A program made the translations under genes and the position numbers. Below are positions 9,528 to 18,473 of a stretch of 64,000 nucleotides of DNA, piece by piece. The notes under the pieces were generated by a model that was not told where the DNA came from, made no database searches, and saw only the letters and a list, made by a program, of their open reading frames with translations. Positions within the stretch are counted from its first letter, which is position 1, and the number at the start of each line of letters is the position of its first letter. This stretch comes from Candidatus Heimdallarchaeota archaeon. GTDB lineage: Archaea > Asgardarchaeota > Heimdallarchaeia > Heimdallarchaeales > Heimdallarchaeaceae. The stretch covers positions 25,004 to 89,003 of the forward strand of contig DAOVER010000008.1 in NCBI GenBank assembly GCA_030668875.1, read 5' to 3'.

Positions 9528-9729
9528 CTTGTTCACCTGTTTTATTCTAATTTACTATTAACAAGTGTTATACTATTAAGTTTATTGAAACCAGAAAGCG
9601 AGATTATGTTAAAACTATCATAACATCATATGGAAACAGAAAGCTATCAACAATATCCAACCACATTTAAAACAAAAGAAATACGGAAAAAATGGAAACT
9701 TTTTATTTGATAACATTTTCAGACTTACC

Positions 9730-10959
9730 ATGAAGCTTTTGTTTATAGTACTGGATGGTCTTGGAGATAGACCAATTCCTGATTTGGGTGGAAAGACTCC
9801 ACTTGAATATGCTAATACTCCAAATTTAGATAAAATAGCCTCACTGGGAATGAATGGTTTGTTGCATGTTATTGCACCTGGGGTAACTCCTGGTAGTGAT
9901 ACCGCTCACTTAGCGCTTTTTGGTGCAGATCCCTATAAATATTACACTGGTAGAGGACCTTTTGAAGCTGCGGGAATCGGTTTAGAAGTTAAGGAAGGAG
10001 ATATTGCTTTTAGAGTCAACTTTGCCACAATAGATGACAATGGTGTTATAGCTGATAGAAGAGCTGGCAGAATAAAAACTGGAACTGAGGAGTTATCGAA
10101 ACTTCTTGAAGGAATTGAAATTGATGGGATAAAGTTTTTACTTAAAGCTGGGACTGAACATCGAGCTGCTTTGGTTCTTCGAGGAGAACGGTTGTCCGAT
10201 AAGGTATATGGTAATGATCCTAAGGTCGAAGGAAAAGAACCACCAATTTTCAAACCATTAGACGAAAGTTCAGAAGCTCAAAAGACTGCTCGCGTTCTTA
10301 CTACTTACGTAATGAAGGCAAGGGAAATTTTATCAAAATCTGAAATTAATGTAAAGAGAACACAAGAAGGATTGCACCCTGCTAATTTTCTATTAATTAG
10401 AGGGTCTGGCAAAGTACCTAAAGTACCCAATTTTGAAGAGGAATATTGTCTTGAATCCGCTTGTGTTGCTGGGGGAGGCCTCTATAAAGGCATCGCTCGA
10501 ATGCTAGGAATGGATATTATTGAAGATGAAAGGTTAACTGGAGGTGTAGATACCAACCTAGAAGCAAAGTTTGAAGTCACACTTAAGAATCTCAGTAATT
10601 ACGATTTTGTTTTTGCACATGTAAAAGGAACAGATAATCTCTCTCATGATGGAGATTATATGGCAAAAACACATTTTATAGAAAAAGTTGACAAAGAACT
10701 GTATAGATTTCTCCCCGAGAATTTTGATCAAGAGCTTGTTATAATGATTACTGGAGATCATAGTACTCCATGTAGTTTCAAGGACCATTCTGCAGACCCT
10801 GTACCACTAGTTATCTGTTCTTCAGATTGTAGAAGGGATGAAGTAGAAAAATTCGGAGAATCTTATGCGGTTAAAGGATCATTGGGTCATGTTGTAGGTA
10901 AGTATTTAATGGGTATAGCATTAAACGAGATGAGATTGGTGCACAAGTTTGGAGCATAA
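9730..10959 (+). CDS. apgM: 2,3-bisphosphoglycerate-independent phosphoglycerate mutase, archaeal type
   Basis: This protein of 409 residues has the usual archaeal ApgM length and metal-site pattern of the alkaline phosphatase superfamily: FIVLDGLGDRP at the start, then TPGSDTAHLALFGADP with the Ser nucleophile, YTGRGPFEAAGIG, the DNLSHDGD segment and the closing MITGDHSTPCSFKDHSADP. It interconverts 3- and 2-phosphoglycerate in the lower part of glycolysis and gluconeogenesis. The next gene begins inside its last codons (11-base overlap), which suggests co-transcription. Confidence 0.95.
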   Translation: MKLLFIVLDGLGDRPIPDLGGKTPLEYANTPNLDKIASLGMNGLLHVIAPGVTPGSDTAHLALFGADPYKYYTGRGPFEAAGIGLEVKEGDIAFRVNFATIDDNGVIADRRAGRIKTGTEELSKLLEGIEIDGIKFLLKAGTEHRAALVLRGERLSDKVYGNDPKVEGKEPPIFKPLDESSEAQKTARVLTTYVMKAREILSKSEINVKRTQEGLHPANFLLIRGSGKVPKVPNFEEEYCLESACVAGGGLYKGIARMLGMDIIEDERLTGGVDTNLEAKFEVTLKNLSNYDFVFAHVKGTDNLSHDGDYMAKTHFIEKVDKELYRFLPENFDQELVIMITGDHSTPCSFKDHSADPVPLVICSSDCRRDEVEKFGESYAVKGSLGHVVGKYLMGIALNEMRLVHKFGA

Positions 10960-11944
10960 TGAAGAAAATGAAAAGTCAATATTTCAATTAATCCTTCCTT
11001 ATCTACTGCTTTTCATTGCAGTTGTTGCCGTTTCATTTTCAGCAATTATTGTAGTGGAACTTAATGTAACACATGGTGTTGAATATGAAGTTACTGCCAT
11101 GTATCGGACTTTATTCGCAGGAATCGGTGCTCTTCTTCTTTCATTTCGTAAGAAAAAGATTAACTGGGTATTCCAGAAATCTACTCTGAGAAAAAGTCAT
11201 TGGTATGTCCTTGCAGGTTTACTATTAGCAATTCATTTTGCTTCTTGGTTTGTATCACTTGGTTTTACTTCTATTGCTATATCTACAACTCTTGTTGATA
11301 CTGTTCCAATTTTCCTTGCTGTATTTGGTTATATTTTTTTCAAAGAAAAAATTAATTACATTGGAATGATAGGAATTGGATTAGCAGTAATTGGAGGCGT
11401 TTTATTAGCCTTCAATTCATCTAATGGTAATGCTGATCAATCCAACCCATTACTTGGAGTAGTATTATCGTTAATCGGTGCTTTAACCGTTGCCTTCTAT
11501 TTTTTAATTGGGAAGAAAGTTTTACAAGATGCTCCTCTTTGGCCATATTTTGCTTTTGTAAATCTATCGTCTGCATTCTTTCTCTTTATTTATTGCTTGA
11601 TTTATAACGTGTTTGAAAATTTTGAACTATTTGTATTTCCGTTAATTGTTTTCGTTTTATTTATTCTATCAGCCGTAGGCCCTTCGTTGATTGGTCATGC
11701 AACTTACAATTATTCTTTAAAAAAACTCCCCGCATTTGTGGTTGGAGTTGCAATATTAGGTGAACCAATTGGCGCAACAATTCTTGCAATATTCTTTTCT
11801 AATCAATTTCCTACACTTCTGACTATTCTTTATGTAGGGATAATTTTAATTGGAGTAGTCATAACTTCCTTCTCTCCAAAAATCAAAATGAATATCTTAA
11901 AAATAAAAGAAAAAGAAAAACTATTAGATTCGAGAGACGTTTAG
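10949..11944 (+). CDS. EamA/DMT-family membrane transporter
   Basis: This protein of 331 residues has ten predicted membrane segments arranged as two EamA repeats. The first ends near VFGYIFFKEKINYIGMIGIGLAVIGGVLLAF, the second near FVVGVAILGEPIGATILAIFF, both hallmark end-of-repeat signatures. The family exports metabolites or amino acids; the substrate is unknown. The start is a TTG at 10949, because no ATG or GTG occurs before the first helix in this frame. It overlaps apgM by 11 bases. Its 3' end overlaps the convergent aminotransferase gene by 21 bases. Confidence 0.88.
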   Translation: MEHNEENEKSIFQLILPYLLLFIAVVAVSFSAIIVVELNVTHGVEYEVTAMYRTLFAGIGALLLSFRKKKINWVFQKSTLRKSHWYVLAGLLLAIHFASWFVSLGFTSIAISTTLVDTVPIFLAVFGYIFFKEKINYIGMIGIGLAVIGGVLLAFNSSNGNADQSNPLLGVVLSLIGALTVAFYFLIGKKVLQDAPLWPYFAFVNLSSAFFLFIYCLIYNVFENFELFVFPLIVFVLFILSAVGPSLIGHATYNYSLKKLPAFVVGVAILGEPIGATILAIFFSNQFPTLLTILYVGIILIGVVITSFSPKIKMNILKIKEKEKLLDSRDV

Positions 11945-13129
11945 TAAGTCTTCCAATCTATTCATCGCATCCTCTATTTGATTTAATGTTGGAAGATACA
12001 CCATTCTGAAACCATTTTCACCATAAGGACCAAATCCCGAGCCAAAAACCGATAGAACGTGTTTCTTACGAAGTAGGTCAAAAACAAATTCCTTATCGTT
12101 CTTCCAGGTAAACTGTTCCATATCTAGAACTGGGAAAATGTAGAATGCTGCTTCTGGTTTGAAGACAGTTATTCCTTCCATCTCTGTTAATCTTGTAAAC
12201 ATCAAATCTCTTCTTTCGCGTAGTATTCGGATTGTTTCAGGAAGATAAGAACTTAAATCCTGTTTCAGTGCTTCAGCTCCAGCTTTTTGTAAAGGTGTAG
12301 ATGCACACAACCTAATTCTTGTGAGTTTATTCAAACCTTCCCACGGTCCCTCTACTTTATTTTCAGGATCGTGTAAGTAGGCATATCCAAGCCTCCAACC
12401 TGGAGCTAAAAACACCTTGCTAAAGCCGTTGTATGCGATTACTGGAACATCTTTTGCAATTTTTGCAGTTGCTATGTGTTTCAGTCCTTCATCTAATATT
12501 AATCCATCATAGGTTTCATCTGAAACGATACATGCATCGTATTCACCAACAACTTCAATGATTTCCTTTAACACTTTTTCTGGATAAACAGATCCAGTTG
12601 GATTATTTGGACTGTTAAGGAAAACAAGTTTAGTTTTTTCGTTCATTAAAGATCTAATATGATCAGCATCTGGATAAAAATTTTCTTGAACTACTGTTTT
12701 ATAATATTGAATTTTTGTATCAAAAATCGTTGCATTTCCTGAATAACTAGGGTAGTGAATGCCTGGTATAACTACATTGTCTCCTGGATTTGTGAAAGCC
12801 ATAAATGTCATTTGAATACCTTCAGACACACCAGCTGTTGCAACAACTTTGTCTGACGTGACACTTACTCCATGTTTACCGTTTTCATACGAAGCTACTG
12901 CTTCTCTATATTCTAGAAGCCCTTGAGAGTTTGCATAGAAATTATAATTTTCCATTTCTGCGTATTTCAAAGGTTCTGTGAGTAGTTTAGGGGTTTTAAA
13001 ACCATATTTAATTGGATCTCCAATATTTAGTTTAATGATTTCATGTCCTTGTGCTTCAACTTCCGTTGCAACGGCTAGAACATCTCGGATAGCATAGCTA
13101 AAATTTTCAGTTCTTTCAGATATCTTCAT
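11924..13129 (-). CDS. Class I/II PLP aminotransferase (AspB/alanine aminotransferase-like)
   Basis: This protein of 401 residues is a fold-type I aminotransferase: VKLNIGDP-like substrate loop near residue 35, YANSQGLLEYREAVASYE, PGDNVVIPGIHYPSY, the cofactor-binding NSPNNPTG, SDETYDGL, and the Schiff-base Lys in YNGFSKVFLAPGWRLGY. Such enzymes transfer amino groups between amino and keto acids in the cytoplasm. Archaeal members of this group act on aspartate, alanine or aromatic amino acids, which cannot be told apart here. Its own promoter region faces the B-box gene at 13293. Confidence 0.92.
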   Translation of the reverse strand: MKISERTENFSYAIRDVLAVATEVEAQGHEIIKLNIGDPIKYGFKTPKLLTEPLKYAEMENYNFYANSQGLLEYREAVASYENGKHGVSVTSDKVVATAGVSEGIQMTFMAFTNPGDNVVIPGIHYPSYSGNATIFDTKIQYYKTVVQENFYPDADHIRSLMNEKTKLVFLNSPNNPTGSVYPEKVLKEIIEVVGEYDACIVSDETYDGLILDEGLKHIATAKIAKDVPVIAYNGFSKVFLAPGWRLGYAYLHDPENKVEGPWEGLNKLTRIRLCASTPLQKAGAEALKQDLSSYLPETIRILRERRDLMFTRLTEMEGITVFKPEAAFYIFPVLDMEQFTWKNDKEFVFDLLRKKHVLSVFGSGFGPYGENGFRMVYLPTLNQIEDAMNRLEDLLNVSRI

Positions 13130-13292
13130 TATCTTAATCCCTACTGTGTGTTAGGCGAAAACTCACAAAAAATAAACGTATTGGTTTGACTATCACGTAT
13201 CTTGTTACGAAGTTGGGAGCAGTATACTATTTCCCAGATATTACATCCCTAAATAAAGTAATTTTTGATATTTTACTAAAATAGGTGTTATA

Positions 13293-14693
13293 ATGCCTGC
13301 TATAGCAAATTGTAGTTTTTGCAGTAGTCCTGCACAATATTATTGTAAATCATGTAAGAGGAAACTTTGTTCAGATCACATAATAATCTCAAATACTGTT
13401 TATCATTGTGATAACTGTGATGAAGACTGTTATGAACAAAATTGTCCCACTTGTGGAAAAGAAACATCAACAACTAGACATGAACCTGTTCACCGTTGTG
13501 ATTGGTGTAAATCTGCTTCAGTTGAGGATGGTTTATTATATTATCAACAGTTACCACAGTTAATTTTCTCGGTTGTGAATCTTCTCCATAAGAAGCTTTC
13601 CAAAGTATGGAAACTTACTAACCATTACGTTGAAGTTGTTAACACTGTTTATGAAATTAGAAAAGCAAAAATTATGCTTTTCGCAGGCGTTGAAGATGAA
13701 ATTACACTCTTGAGAGGCAAAATCGCAACTTTCATAGACCATCTCGTAAAATTTGAAAATGAAACTTTTACTATGGTGGATGAGAAACTCCGCAATATTG
13801 GTTATATGCGGTACACAAACTTGAACAACATTGAGAAAGCAGAAGAAGTATTAGTTTTGATGGAAAACCGTTTAAAGCTTTTGGATAATACCTTAGAAAA
13901 TAAATTTGAGGGAATTGAAACGGATTTTGATATTCTCGAACAGAAAGTAAACTACTTGAAATTCCAATTTGGATTTCTCAAAAAAATTCATCAATTACTT
14001 CCAGATAATGAGAAGGAAGAACTCATCGCTGTAATTCCTCGTGTCTGGTTAAAGAAAAATAGAAAAATTGCTAGAAAGTATCTTCTTATTTTCACAAATC
14101 AAAATCTCTATCTGATGCGAGAAAAGGGCTTGTTTGATGTAAAATTGAGAACTAAAGAAGCTATTAGTTTGTCTTATATTATAGATAAAAAGTACATCTC
14201 AAAATTACTATCTGGAAAAAACTTCAGATTCAAAACTCGATTGGATTCTTATGTTCTATATGGTAGAAAAACAACACTAGAACAGATTTTAACGTATTTT
14301 CAATTAGTAGACAATTATATTGATTTCTCCATTCATAAATCCTCAATAATAGAAGATCTCAAGGATTATTCACTAACAATAAGTGAGCTCAAAAGCAATA
14401 TACAACGCAATCACAATCATCTACGAACTTACTTGTTGAACAAACGTGAACTGAAAAAAGAATTATATTGGAGAGAAGGACAAGATGCAAAGTTCAATAA
14501 GTTATTTGAGCAACTACTTGCAGTCGAACGTAAGATTCATCGATTAAACCAATCTCGAAGGTATGGAGGAAGGAGTACAAGAGGAATAGATGGACTGTTG
14601 GGTAAACTTACTGTTGAACACAATCGTTTGAAACAACAAATGGAAAGTGTTCGCAGAAAAAGCGATGAATTCGATGATATGTGGGAGATTTGA
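13293..14693 (+). CDS. B-box-like zinc finger, coiled-coil and PH-like domain protein
   Basis: This protein of 466 residues starts with a dense Cys/His region (residues 1-75): CSFCSSPAQYYCKSCKRKLC then SDH is a B-box-type zinc site, followed by CDNCDEDCYEQNCPTC and CDWC. Residues about 110-225 form long helices, probably coiled coil. Residues about 236-340 look like a PH/GRAM-type beta domain (YLLIFTNQNLYLMREKGLF). Long basic helices follow. The order zinc finger, coiled coil, second domain recalls eukaryotic TRIM proteins, but there is no RING. Function is unknown; a scaffold or membrane-associated role is an inference. It is upstream of a small zinc-ribbon membrane protein. The start ATG follows AGGTG. 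Confidence 0.6.
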   Translation: MPAIANCSFCSSPAQYYCKSCKRKLCSDHIIISNTVYHCDNCDEDCYEQNCPTCGKETSTTRHEPVHRCDWCKSASVEDGLLYYQQLPQLIFSVVNLLHKKLSKVWKLTNHYVEVVNTVYEIRKAKIMLFAGVEDEITLLRGKIATFIDHLVKFENETFTMVDEKLRNIGYMRYTNLNNIEKAEEVLVLMENRLKLLDNTLENKFEGIETDFDILEQKVNYLKFQFGFLKKIHQLLPDNEKEELIAVIPRVWLKKNRKIARKYLLIFTNQNLYLMREKGLFDVKLRTKEAISLSYIIDKKYISKLLSGKNFRFKTRLDSYVLYGRKTTLEQILTYFQLVDNYIDFSIHKSSIIEDLKDYSLTISELKSNIQRNHNHLRTYLLNKRELKKELYWREGQDAKFNKLFEQLLAVERKIHRLNQSRRYGGRSTRGIDGLLGKLTVEHNRLKQQMESVRRKSDEFDDMWEI

Positions 14694-14727
14694 GAAAAAG
14701 CATAAATACTAGGATTCTTTTGTTGTG

Positions 14728-15024
14728 ATGAGTGTTATGTCTAAGAAAAAAAGTAAATTGGATAGATATACATGGATAATAACTGAGTTGGTACTTGGTA
14801 TTGCTGCACTTGGATATGGGTTATTTGGAATAATAGTGACGCCAACTCCTCTCAATTATCTTTACATCATTTTGATTTGCTTAGGAAGTATTTCAATATT
14901 AACTGCGATTATTCAAATGACCATAATGAGAAAGAAGAAAATAAACAAATTCTGTTCCAAATGTGGCGAAAAAATAAAAAAAGAGGACGATTTCTGCCCA
15001 AAATGTGGTGAAAAAATCGGTTAA
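14728..15024 (+). CDS. Small membrane protein with C-terminal zinc ribbon
   Basis: This protein of 98 residues has two membrane segments (WIITELVLGIAALGYGLFG and YLYIILICLGSISILTAII) followed by a basic stretch and a cytoplasmic zinc ribbon, FCSKCGEKIKKEDDFCPKCG, of the zinc_ribbon_2 type. Such two-helix plus ribbon proteins are widespread in archaea and of unknown function. A GTG directly before the ATG at 14728 extends the frame by one codon. It follows the B-box gene by 34 bases and may be co-transcribed. Confidence 0.65.
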   Translation: MSVMSKKKSKLDRYTWIITELVLGIAALGYGLFGIIVTPTPLNYLYIILICLGSISILTAIIQMTIMRKKKINKFCSKCGEKIKKEDDFCPKCGEKIG

Positions 15025-15031
15025 ACCAAGA

Positions 15032-15403
15032 TTACTTTTTCTTCCAGACTTTTAGAAATTCAGGCATTTCCTCGAAGGCAATTACTGGTAAAGTGACCCA
15101 TTTTGGATCAGCAGCAAAATCAGTAAATTCCATCTCTTCAGCCGGAGATGTTCTATATCTAATAAAAGCAGTTTCAAGTTCCTTAGAGTCTTCAACCCAG
15201 ATTATAAAAGGTAGAGCATTAAGTTCGTAATATCCTAAACTCGTATTGAAAATGAAATAAAAAGATTTTTCATTATCTCTGAAATATCCTATGTATCCTG
15301 CTGCTCTATCAGATCCTACGCTAAAAACCATCATTTTTACTAAATCTTTAACTGAAGAAACTTTAATAGCTGCTGGAGATTGTATTTTGTCTGTGTCAAC
15401 CAT
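15032..15403 (-). CDS. Hypothetical soluble protein next to atpK
   Basis: This protein of 123 residues matches no family I recognise. It appears to be a single alpha/beta domain with alternating aromatic strands (YIGYFRDNEKSFYFIFN, YYELNALPFIIWVED) and a C-terminal helix ending in lysines. There is no signal peptide or membrane segment. The ATG is preceded by GGTGAATT, a good ribosome binding site. It lies 35 bases downstream of atpK on the same strand and is probably co-transcribed with it, so an ATPase-related role is possible but unproven. Its stop is seven bases from the stop of the convergent zinc-ribbon gene. Confidence 0.6.
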   Translation of the reverse strand: MVDTDKIQSPAAIKVSSVKDLVKMMVFSVGSDRAAGYIGYFRDNEKSFYFIFNTSLGYYELNALPFIIWVEDSKELETAFIRYRTSPAEEMEFTDFAADPKWVTLPVIAFEEMPEFLKVWKKK

Positions 15404-15438
15404 AATAATTCACCAAAAAATAAGAAAAGATTGTGAAA

Positions 15439-15750
15439 TTAAAATACTATCAGAATTGCCACAAGCAGTCCATAAATAGCTACCGCTTCAATAAGTACAA
15501 TGAAGAGAAAAGCTTTTCCAAATAAATCCGGATTTTCAACTATAGCTCCAATAGCAGCACTTCCTGCAATCGCCATAGATATAGCCGCTGCAGCTCCTGT
15601 AACCCCTACTGCTAGGGCTGCTGCTATTGGTTTTAAGTAGTCATCAGAAGGAGCATCTTGTGCAAGAACACCTGTTGACATCAACATTAAAGCTCCAGTA
15701 ATACTAAAGATTATCACTGCAAATTTCGCTGTTTTTTTATTCAAAAGCAT
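15439..15750 (-). CDS. atpK: A-type ATPase proteolipid subunit K (c-ring)
   Basis: This protein of 103 residues begins with a signal-peptide-like segment ending in GVLAQDAP (cleavage likely after residue 30), then has two membrane helices. The first is Gly/Ala-rich (AAALAVGVTGAAAAISMAI) and the second carries the ion-binding carboxylate Glu88 in FIVLIEAVAIYG. It is the two-helix unit of the rotor ring, working with subunit I encoded at 4905. The ATG follows AGGTGAT. The gene stands apart from the other ATPase genes and shares a 152-bp divergent promoter region with the ESCRT-III operon. Confidence 0.93.
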   Translation of the reverse strand: MLLNKKTAKFAVIIFSITGALMLMSTGVLAQDAPSDDYLKPIAAALAVGVTGAAAAISMAIAGSAAIGAIVENPDLFGKAFLFIVLIEAVAIYGLLVAILIVF

Positions 15751-15862
15751 AGATTATCACCTATTTCCATAACCTCTTTTGTGTATCTGAATTTAAAAAT
15801 TTCGAAAGGACCCTTCTTATGGATTTAGAGTCTAAAACAATACATATAATAACCACGAAAGC

Positions 15863-15869
15863 TTTAATA
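15863..15869 (+). promoter_or_regulatory. Putative TATA box of the ESCRT operon
   Basis: TTTAATA lies 34 bases before the ATG of the first ESCRT-III gene, in the divergent gap with atpK. Spacing would allow a very short 5' leader. Confidence 0.35.
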
Positions 15870-15902
15870 GGTATAACTTAAAAAATTAAAACAGTGAGCT
15901 AG

Positions 15903-16517
15903 ATGTTTGGAAATTTTATGGGATGGCTATTAGGTTCGAAGAAAAACCCTCGCGACCATATAGTAAATCTAAGATTAACTGTTCGTCGATTAGAAAGAGC
16001 TCAGAGAAAGCTTGAACGTGACGAATCTAAAATGCAATTAAAAATGAAACAAAGTATTCAACGAGGAGATTTAGAGTCTGCACGATTATTTGCAACAGAT
16101 ATTGTTCGAAACCAACGTTGGGAGTTTGGTTATCAAAAATTAGTATCTAGAATAAATGGATTAATTTTCAAACTTGAACGTGCGGATACTGCTGCCAGCA
16201 TGGCTGCAGAGATGCATGGAGTAGCTTCCGCTCTTCGAGCTGCTAATGAGCAGCTACAAATACCTGATTTAGACCGAGTAATTCAGGATATGGAAGGATC
16301 CATTGACGGGATTGAGGAATCTACAGGTACTATTGAAGATGGTATAGATGATTTATTGATTGCAGATACAGATCCAGCTGAAGTAGATCGTTTAATAGAA
16401 AAAACTGCTGTTGAATTAGGTGTCTCAACACAAGCAGGATTACCTTCTGTGGGTGTTGTAGAGACAGATGATTTAGAAGAAGAAATCCAAAAGCTAAGGA
16501 AAAAAGAAGAGGATTAA
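15903..16517 (+). CDS. ESCRT-III protein, Vps2/24/46 class (ESCRT-IIIB)
   Basis: This protein of 204 residues has the ESCRT-III pattern: a basic N-terminal helix (MFGNFMGWLLGSKK) that would touch membrane, a long basic helical hairpin (residues about 20-110) and an acidic C-terminal part. The hairpin sequence with SARLFATDIVRNQRWEFGYQKLVSRI resembles eukaryotic CHMP1-3 (Vps2/24/46) rather than Snf7. The C-terminus DLEEEIQKLRKK fits a MIM1 motif, which binds the MIT domain of Vps4, encoded two genes downstream. ESCRT-III polymers bend and cut membranes. It is the first gene of a four-gene + strand run; the next gene follows after 14 bases. Confidence 0.92.
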   Translation: MFGNFMGWLLGSKKNPRDHIVNLRLTVRRLERAQRKLERDESKMQLKMKQSIQRGDLESARLFATDIVRNQRWEFGYQKLVSRINGLIFKLERADTAASMAAEMHGVASALRAANEQLQIPDLDRVIQDMEGSIDGIEESTGTIEDGIDDLLIADTDPAEVDRLIEKTAVELGVSTQAGLPSVGVVETDDLEEEIQKLRKKEED

Positions 16518-16531
16518 ATAGGTGATAAATA

Positions 16532-17185
16532 ATGGTTAAAAATTGGCTCTTTGGCAAAAAACGAAAGGAAGACGCTGATGCTCTTTCAACACTCAAAGCA
16601 CAAATGAATAGAATGGAACATGAGGCAAGAAATCTTGAAAGACAAGCAGATGAGCAGAAAATACTAGCTGCCAAAATGCTTCAAACTGGCAACAAAGCTG
16701 GAGCAAGATCAGCACTTAAGAGAAGAGCAGTCTTCATGAAAAGACTCAATTCTGTTCATAATACTGTTATGAACCTTCAAGCTCAGCTAGATAGTATCCA
16801 AACAGCTGCATCAACCGCTGACACTGTTAGGGCAATGGAAGTAGGTACAAAGGTAGTTGGAGAGAAAATCAAGGAAGTTTCTCCAGAAAGAACAGAACGT
16901 GTTATGGATACAGTTATGGAACAACGTGATCAAATTGAAATGATGACAGAAGCCTTATCTGATCCAAGTTTATCTGAAGGAATTCTAGATTTTGAAGACG
17001 ATGCAGCAATTGATGATCAACTAGCACAGCTTGAAGCTGAAATGGACCTTGGAACAACAACAAGCTTGCCTGATCTCTCTGGATTACCTGCAACACCAAC
17101 TGGTGTCTCAGGTGAAAAGGAAGAAGATACATCAGATCTTGAAGAAGAACTTGAATCGTTGAAGAAAAAAATGAGTGAAGATTAA
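16532..17185 (+). CDS. ESCRT-III protein, Vps20/32/60 class (ESCRT-IIIA, Snf7-like)
   Basis: This second ESCRT-III paralog has 217 residues. Its hairpin contains the Snf7/CHMP4-like segment NKAGARSALKRRAVFMKRL and, further on, the helix with ERVMDTVMEQRDQIEMMTEAL followed by acidic DFEDDAAIDDQLAQLEAEM, as in Vps20/32/60. The C-terminus DLEEELESLKKKM resembles a MIM1 motif. The pair of one A-class and one B-class ESCRT-III gene is characteristic of Asgard genomes. The start is preceded by GGTGATAA. A T-rich tract follows the stop, but a separate promoter then serves vps4. Confidence 0.92.
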   Translation: MVKNWLFGKKRKEDADALSTLKAQMNRMEHEARNLERQADEQKILAAKMLQTGNKAGARSALKRRAVFMKRLNSVHNTVMNLQAQLDSIQTAASTADTVRAMEVGTKVVGEKIKEVSPERTERVMDTVMEQRDQIEMMTEALSDPSLSEGILDFEDDAAIDDQLAQLEAEMDLGTTTSLPDLSGLPATPTGVSGEKEEDTSDLEEELESLKKKMSED

Positions 17186-17189
17186 CATC

Positions 17190-17214
17190 TTCCTTTTTTG
17201 TTTTTATTTTTTAA
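17190..17214 (+). terminator. T-rich terminator after the ESCRT-III pair
   Basis: Three T runs of five to six bases follow the stop codon of the second ESCRT-III gene within 25 bases and precede a new TATA box, consistent with a transcript end. Confidence 0.45.
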
Positions 17215-17252
17215 AGGGAAAGTGGAGAACAATAGAAAATAAAATAAAACCA

Positions 17253-17259
17253 TTTATAT
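17253..17259 (+). promoter_or_regulatory. Putative TATA box of vps4
   Basis: AAACCATTTATATC, with TATA core at 17253-17259, lies about 45 bases before the GTG start of vps4. An initiation site about 25 bases downstream would leave a 20-base leader. Confidence 0.45.
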
Positions 17260-17301
17260 CTGATAGTTGTAATAATAGTATAGAACTCGAAAAAAACGGT
17301 T

Positions 17302-18456
17302 GTGACTTACGTGTCGGCACAAGGCTTAATAGATCATGCTAGAGAATTTGCTTTAAAGGCTTATAATTTTGATAAAGAAAAAAACTATAGTGAAGCTATT
17401 CCTTATTACTTAGATGCCGCAGAAGCTTTAATGAAAGCCATTAGATTCGAGCGTAATCCTCAAATTGCTCGGACATTGAAGAAGAAAGCGGAAATGTATT
17501 TAGCTCGTTCAAAGGAATTGCGAGAACTACTTTCTAAACGGAAGGAGAAGAAGTCAGCAGCTGGAGACGACAGCGACAATGATAAATTATCGGGAGCAAT
17601 TTCTGATATTATCGTTACAGAGAAACCCTCAGTCGCCTTAAAAGACATTGCTGGATTAGAAACTGCTAAACAGACATTAAGAGAAGCAATTGTTTTGCCG
17701 TTAATGCGTCCAGATCTTTTTTCAGGTGCAAGAAGACCTTGGAAAGGAATTTTGTTATTTGGTCCTCCCGGTTGTGGAAAAACTCTAATAGCAAAGGCAA
17801 CAGCAGCTGAAGTTGAAGCTACTTTTTTCAATGTTAGTGCTTCTTCAATCATTTCGAAGTGGTTAGGAGAATCAGAGAAACTTGTTAAGACCTTGTTCCA
17901 ACTCGCTCGTGAAAAACAACCAAGTATTATCTTCATTGATGAAGTTGATGCTTTAGCAGGAGCAAGAGGAGGAGAGCACGATGCAATGCGTCGAGTTAAA
18001 ACTGAATTGTTGACTTCAATGGATGGTTTATCTAGTTCAGAAAAAGATCGCATTGTCACTGTAGGTGCAACAAACTTGCCAGAAGCTATAGATGGTGCTT
18101 TTAGGCGGAGATTTGAGCGTCGTATTTACATTCCTCTACCAGACATTGAAGCTAGAGAAGCAATCTACAAATACAACACCAAAGGTATAGAAGTTGGTCC
18201 TGATGTTGACTACTCTATTTTAGCAGAAATAACTGATTGTTACTCTGGTGCCGATATTGCAATGGTATGCAGAGAAGCAATAATGACACCTATTAGAGAG
18301 CTGGATATGGCTGGAGCAATTACTGATACAAATATTCAAGCGCGTCAAGTTACACAAGATGACTTTTTAGAAGCAATAGAAGCCATCAATCCATCAGTTA
18401 GTGATGATGAAGTAGATAGATACGATAAATGGAATGAAGAATTTGGCAGTGCTTAA
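17302..18456 (+). CDS. vps4: Vps4-type AAA ATPase with MIT domain
   Basis: Residues 1-75 form an MIT three-helix bundle (DHAREFALKAYNFDKEKNYS, YYLDAAEALMKAI). The AAA domain has Walker A GPPGCGKT at 154-161, the pore-loop segment SKWLGESEKLV, Walker B IIFIDEVD with the acidic pair at 213-214, and the arginine-finger region FRRRFERRIY. The end (INPSVSDDEVDRYDKWNEEFG) is the typical Vps4 C-terminal helix. The enzyme pulls ESCRT-III subunits out of filaments, using the MIT domain to grip the MIM tails of the two upstream ESCRT-III proteins. The start is a GTG. It matches eukaryotic Vps4 in size (384 residues), although the beta-domain region looks short. Confidence 0.96.
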   Translation: MTYVSAQGLIDHAREFALKAYNFDKEKNYSEAIPYYLDAAEALMKAIRFERNPQIARTLKKKAEMYLARSKELRELLSKRKEKKSAAGDDSDNDKLSGAISDIIVTEKPSVALKDIAGLETAKQTLREAIVLPLMRPDLFSGARRPWKGILLFGPPGCGKTLIAKATAAEVEATFFNVSASSIISKWLGESEKLVKTLFQLAREKQPSIIFIDEVDALAGARGGEHDAMRRVKTELLTSMDGLSSSEKDRIVTVGATNLPEAIDGAFRRRFERRIYIPLPDIEAREAIYKYNTKGIEVGPDVDYSILAEITDCYSGADIAMVCREAIMTPIRELDMAGAITDTNIQARQVTQDDFLEAIEAINPSVSDDEVDRYDKWNEEFGSA

Positions 18457-18473
18457 AACTAGAGGTCTAACTC

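Noticed and set aside
9211..9561. 116-codon frame opposite the Roadblock gene
   Set aside because: Antisense shadow of a well supported gene with its own ribosome binding site.
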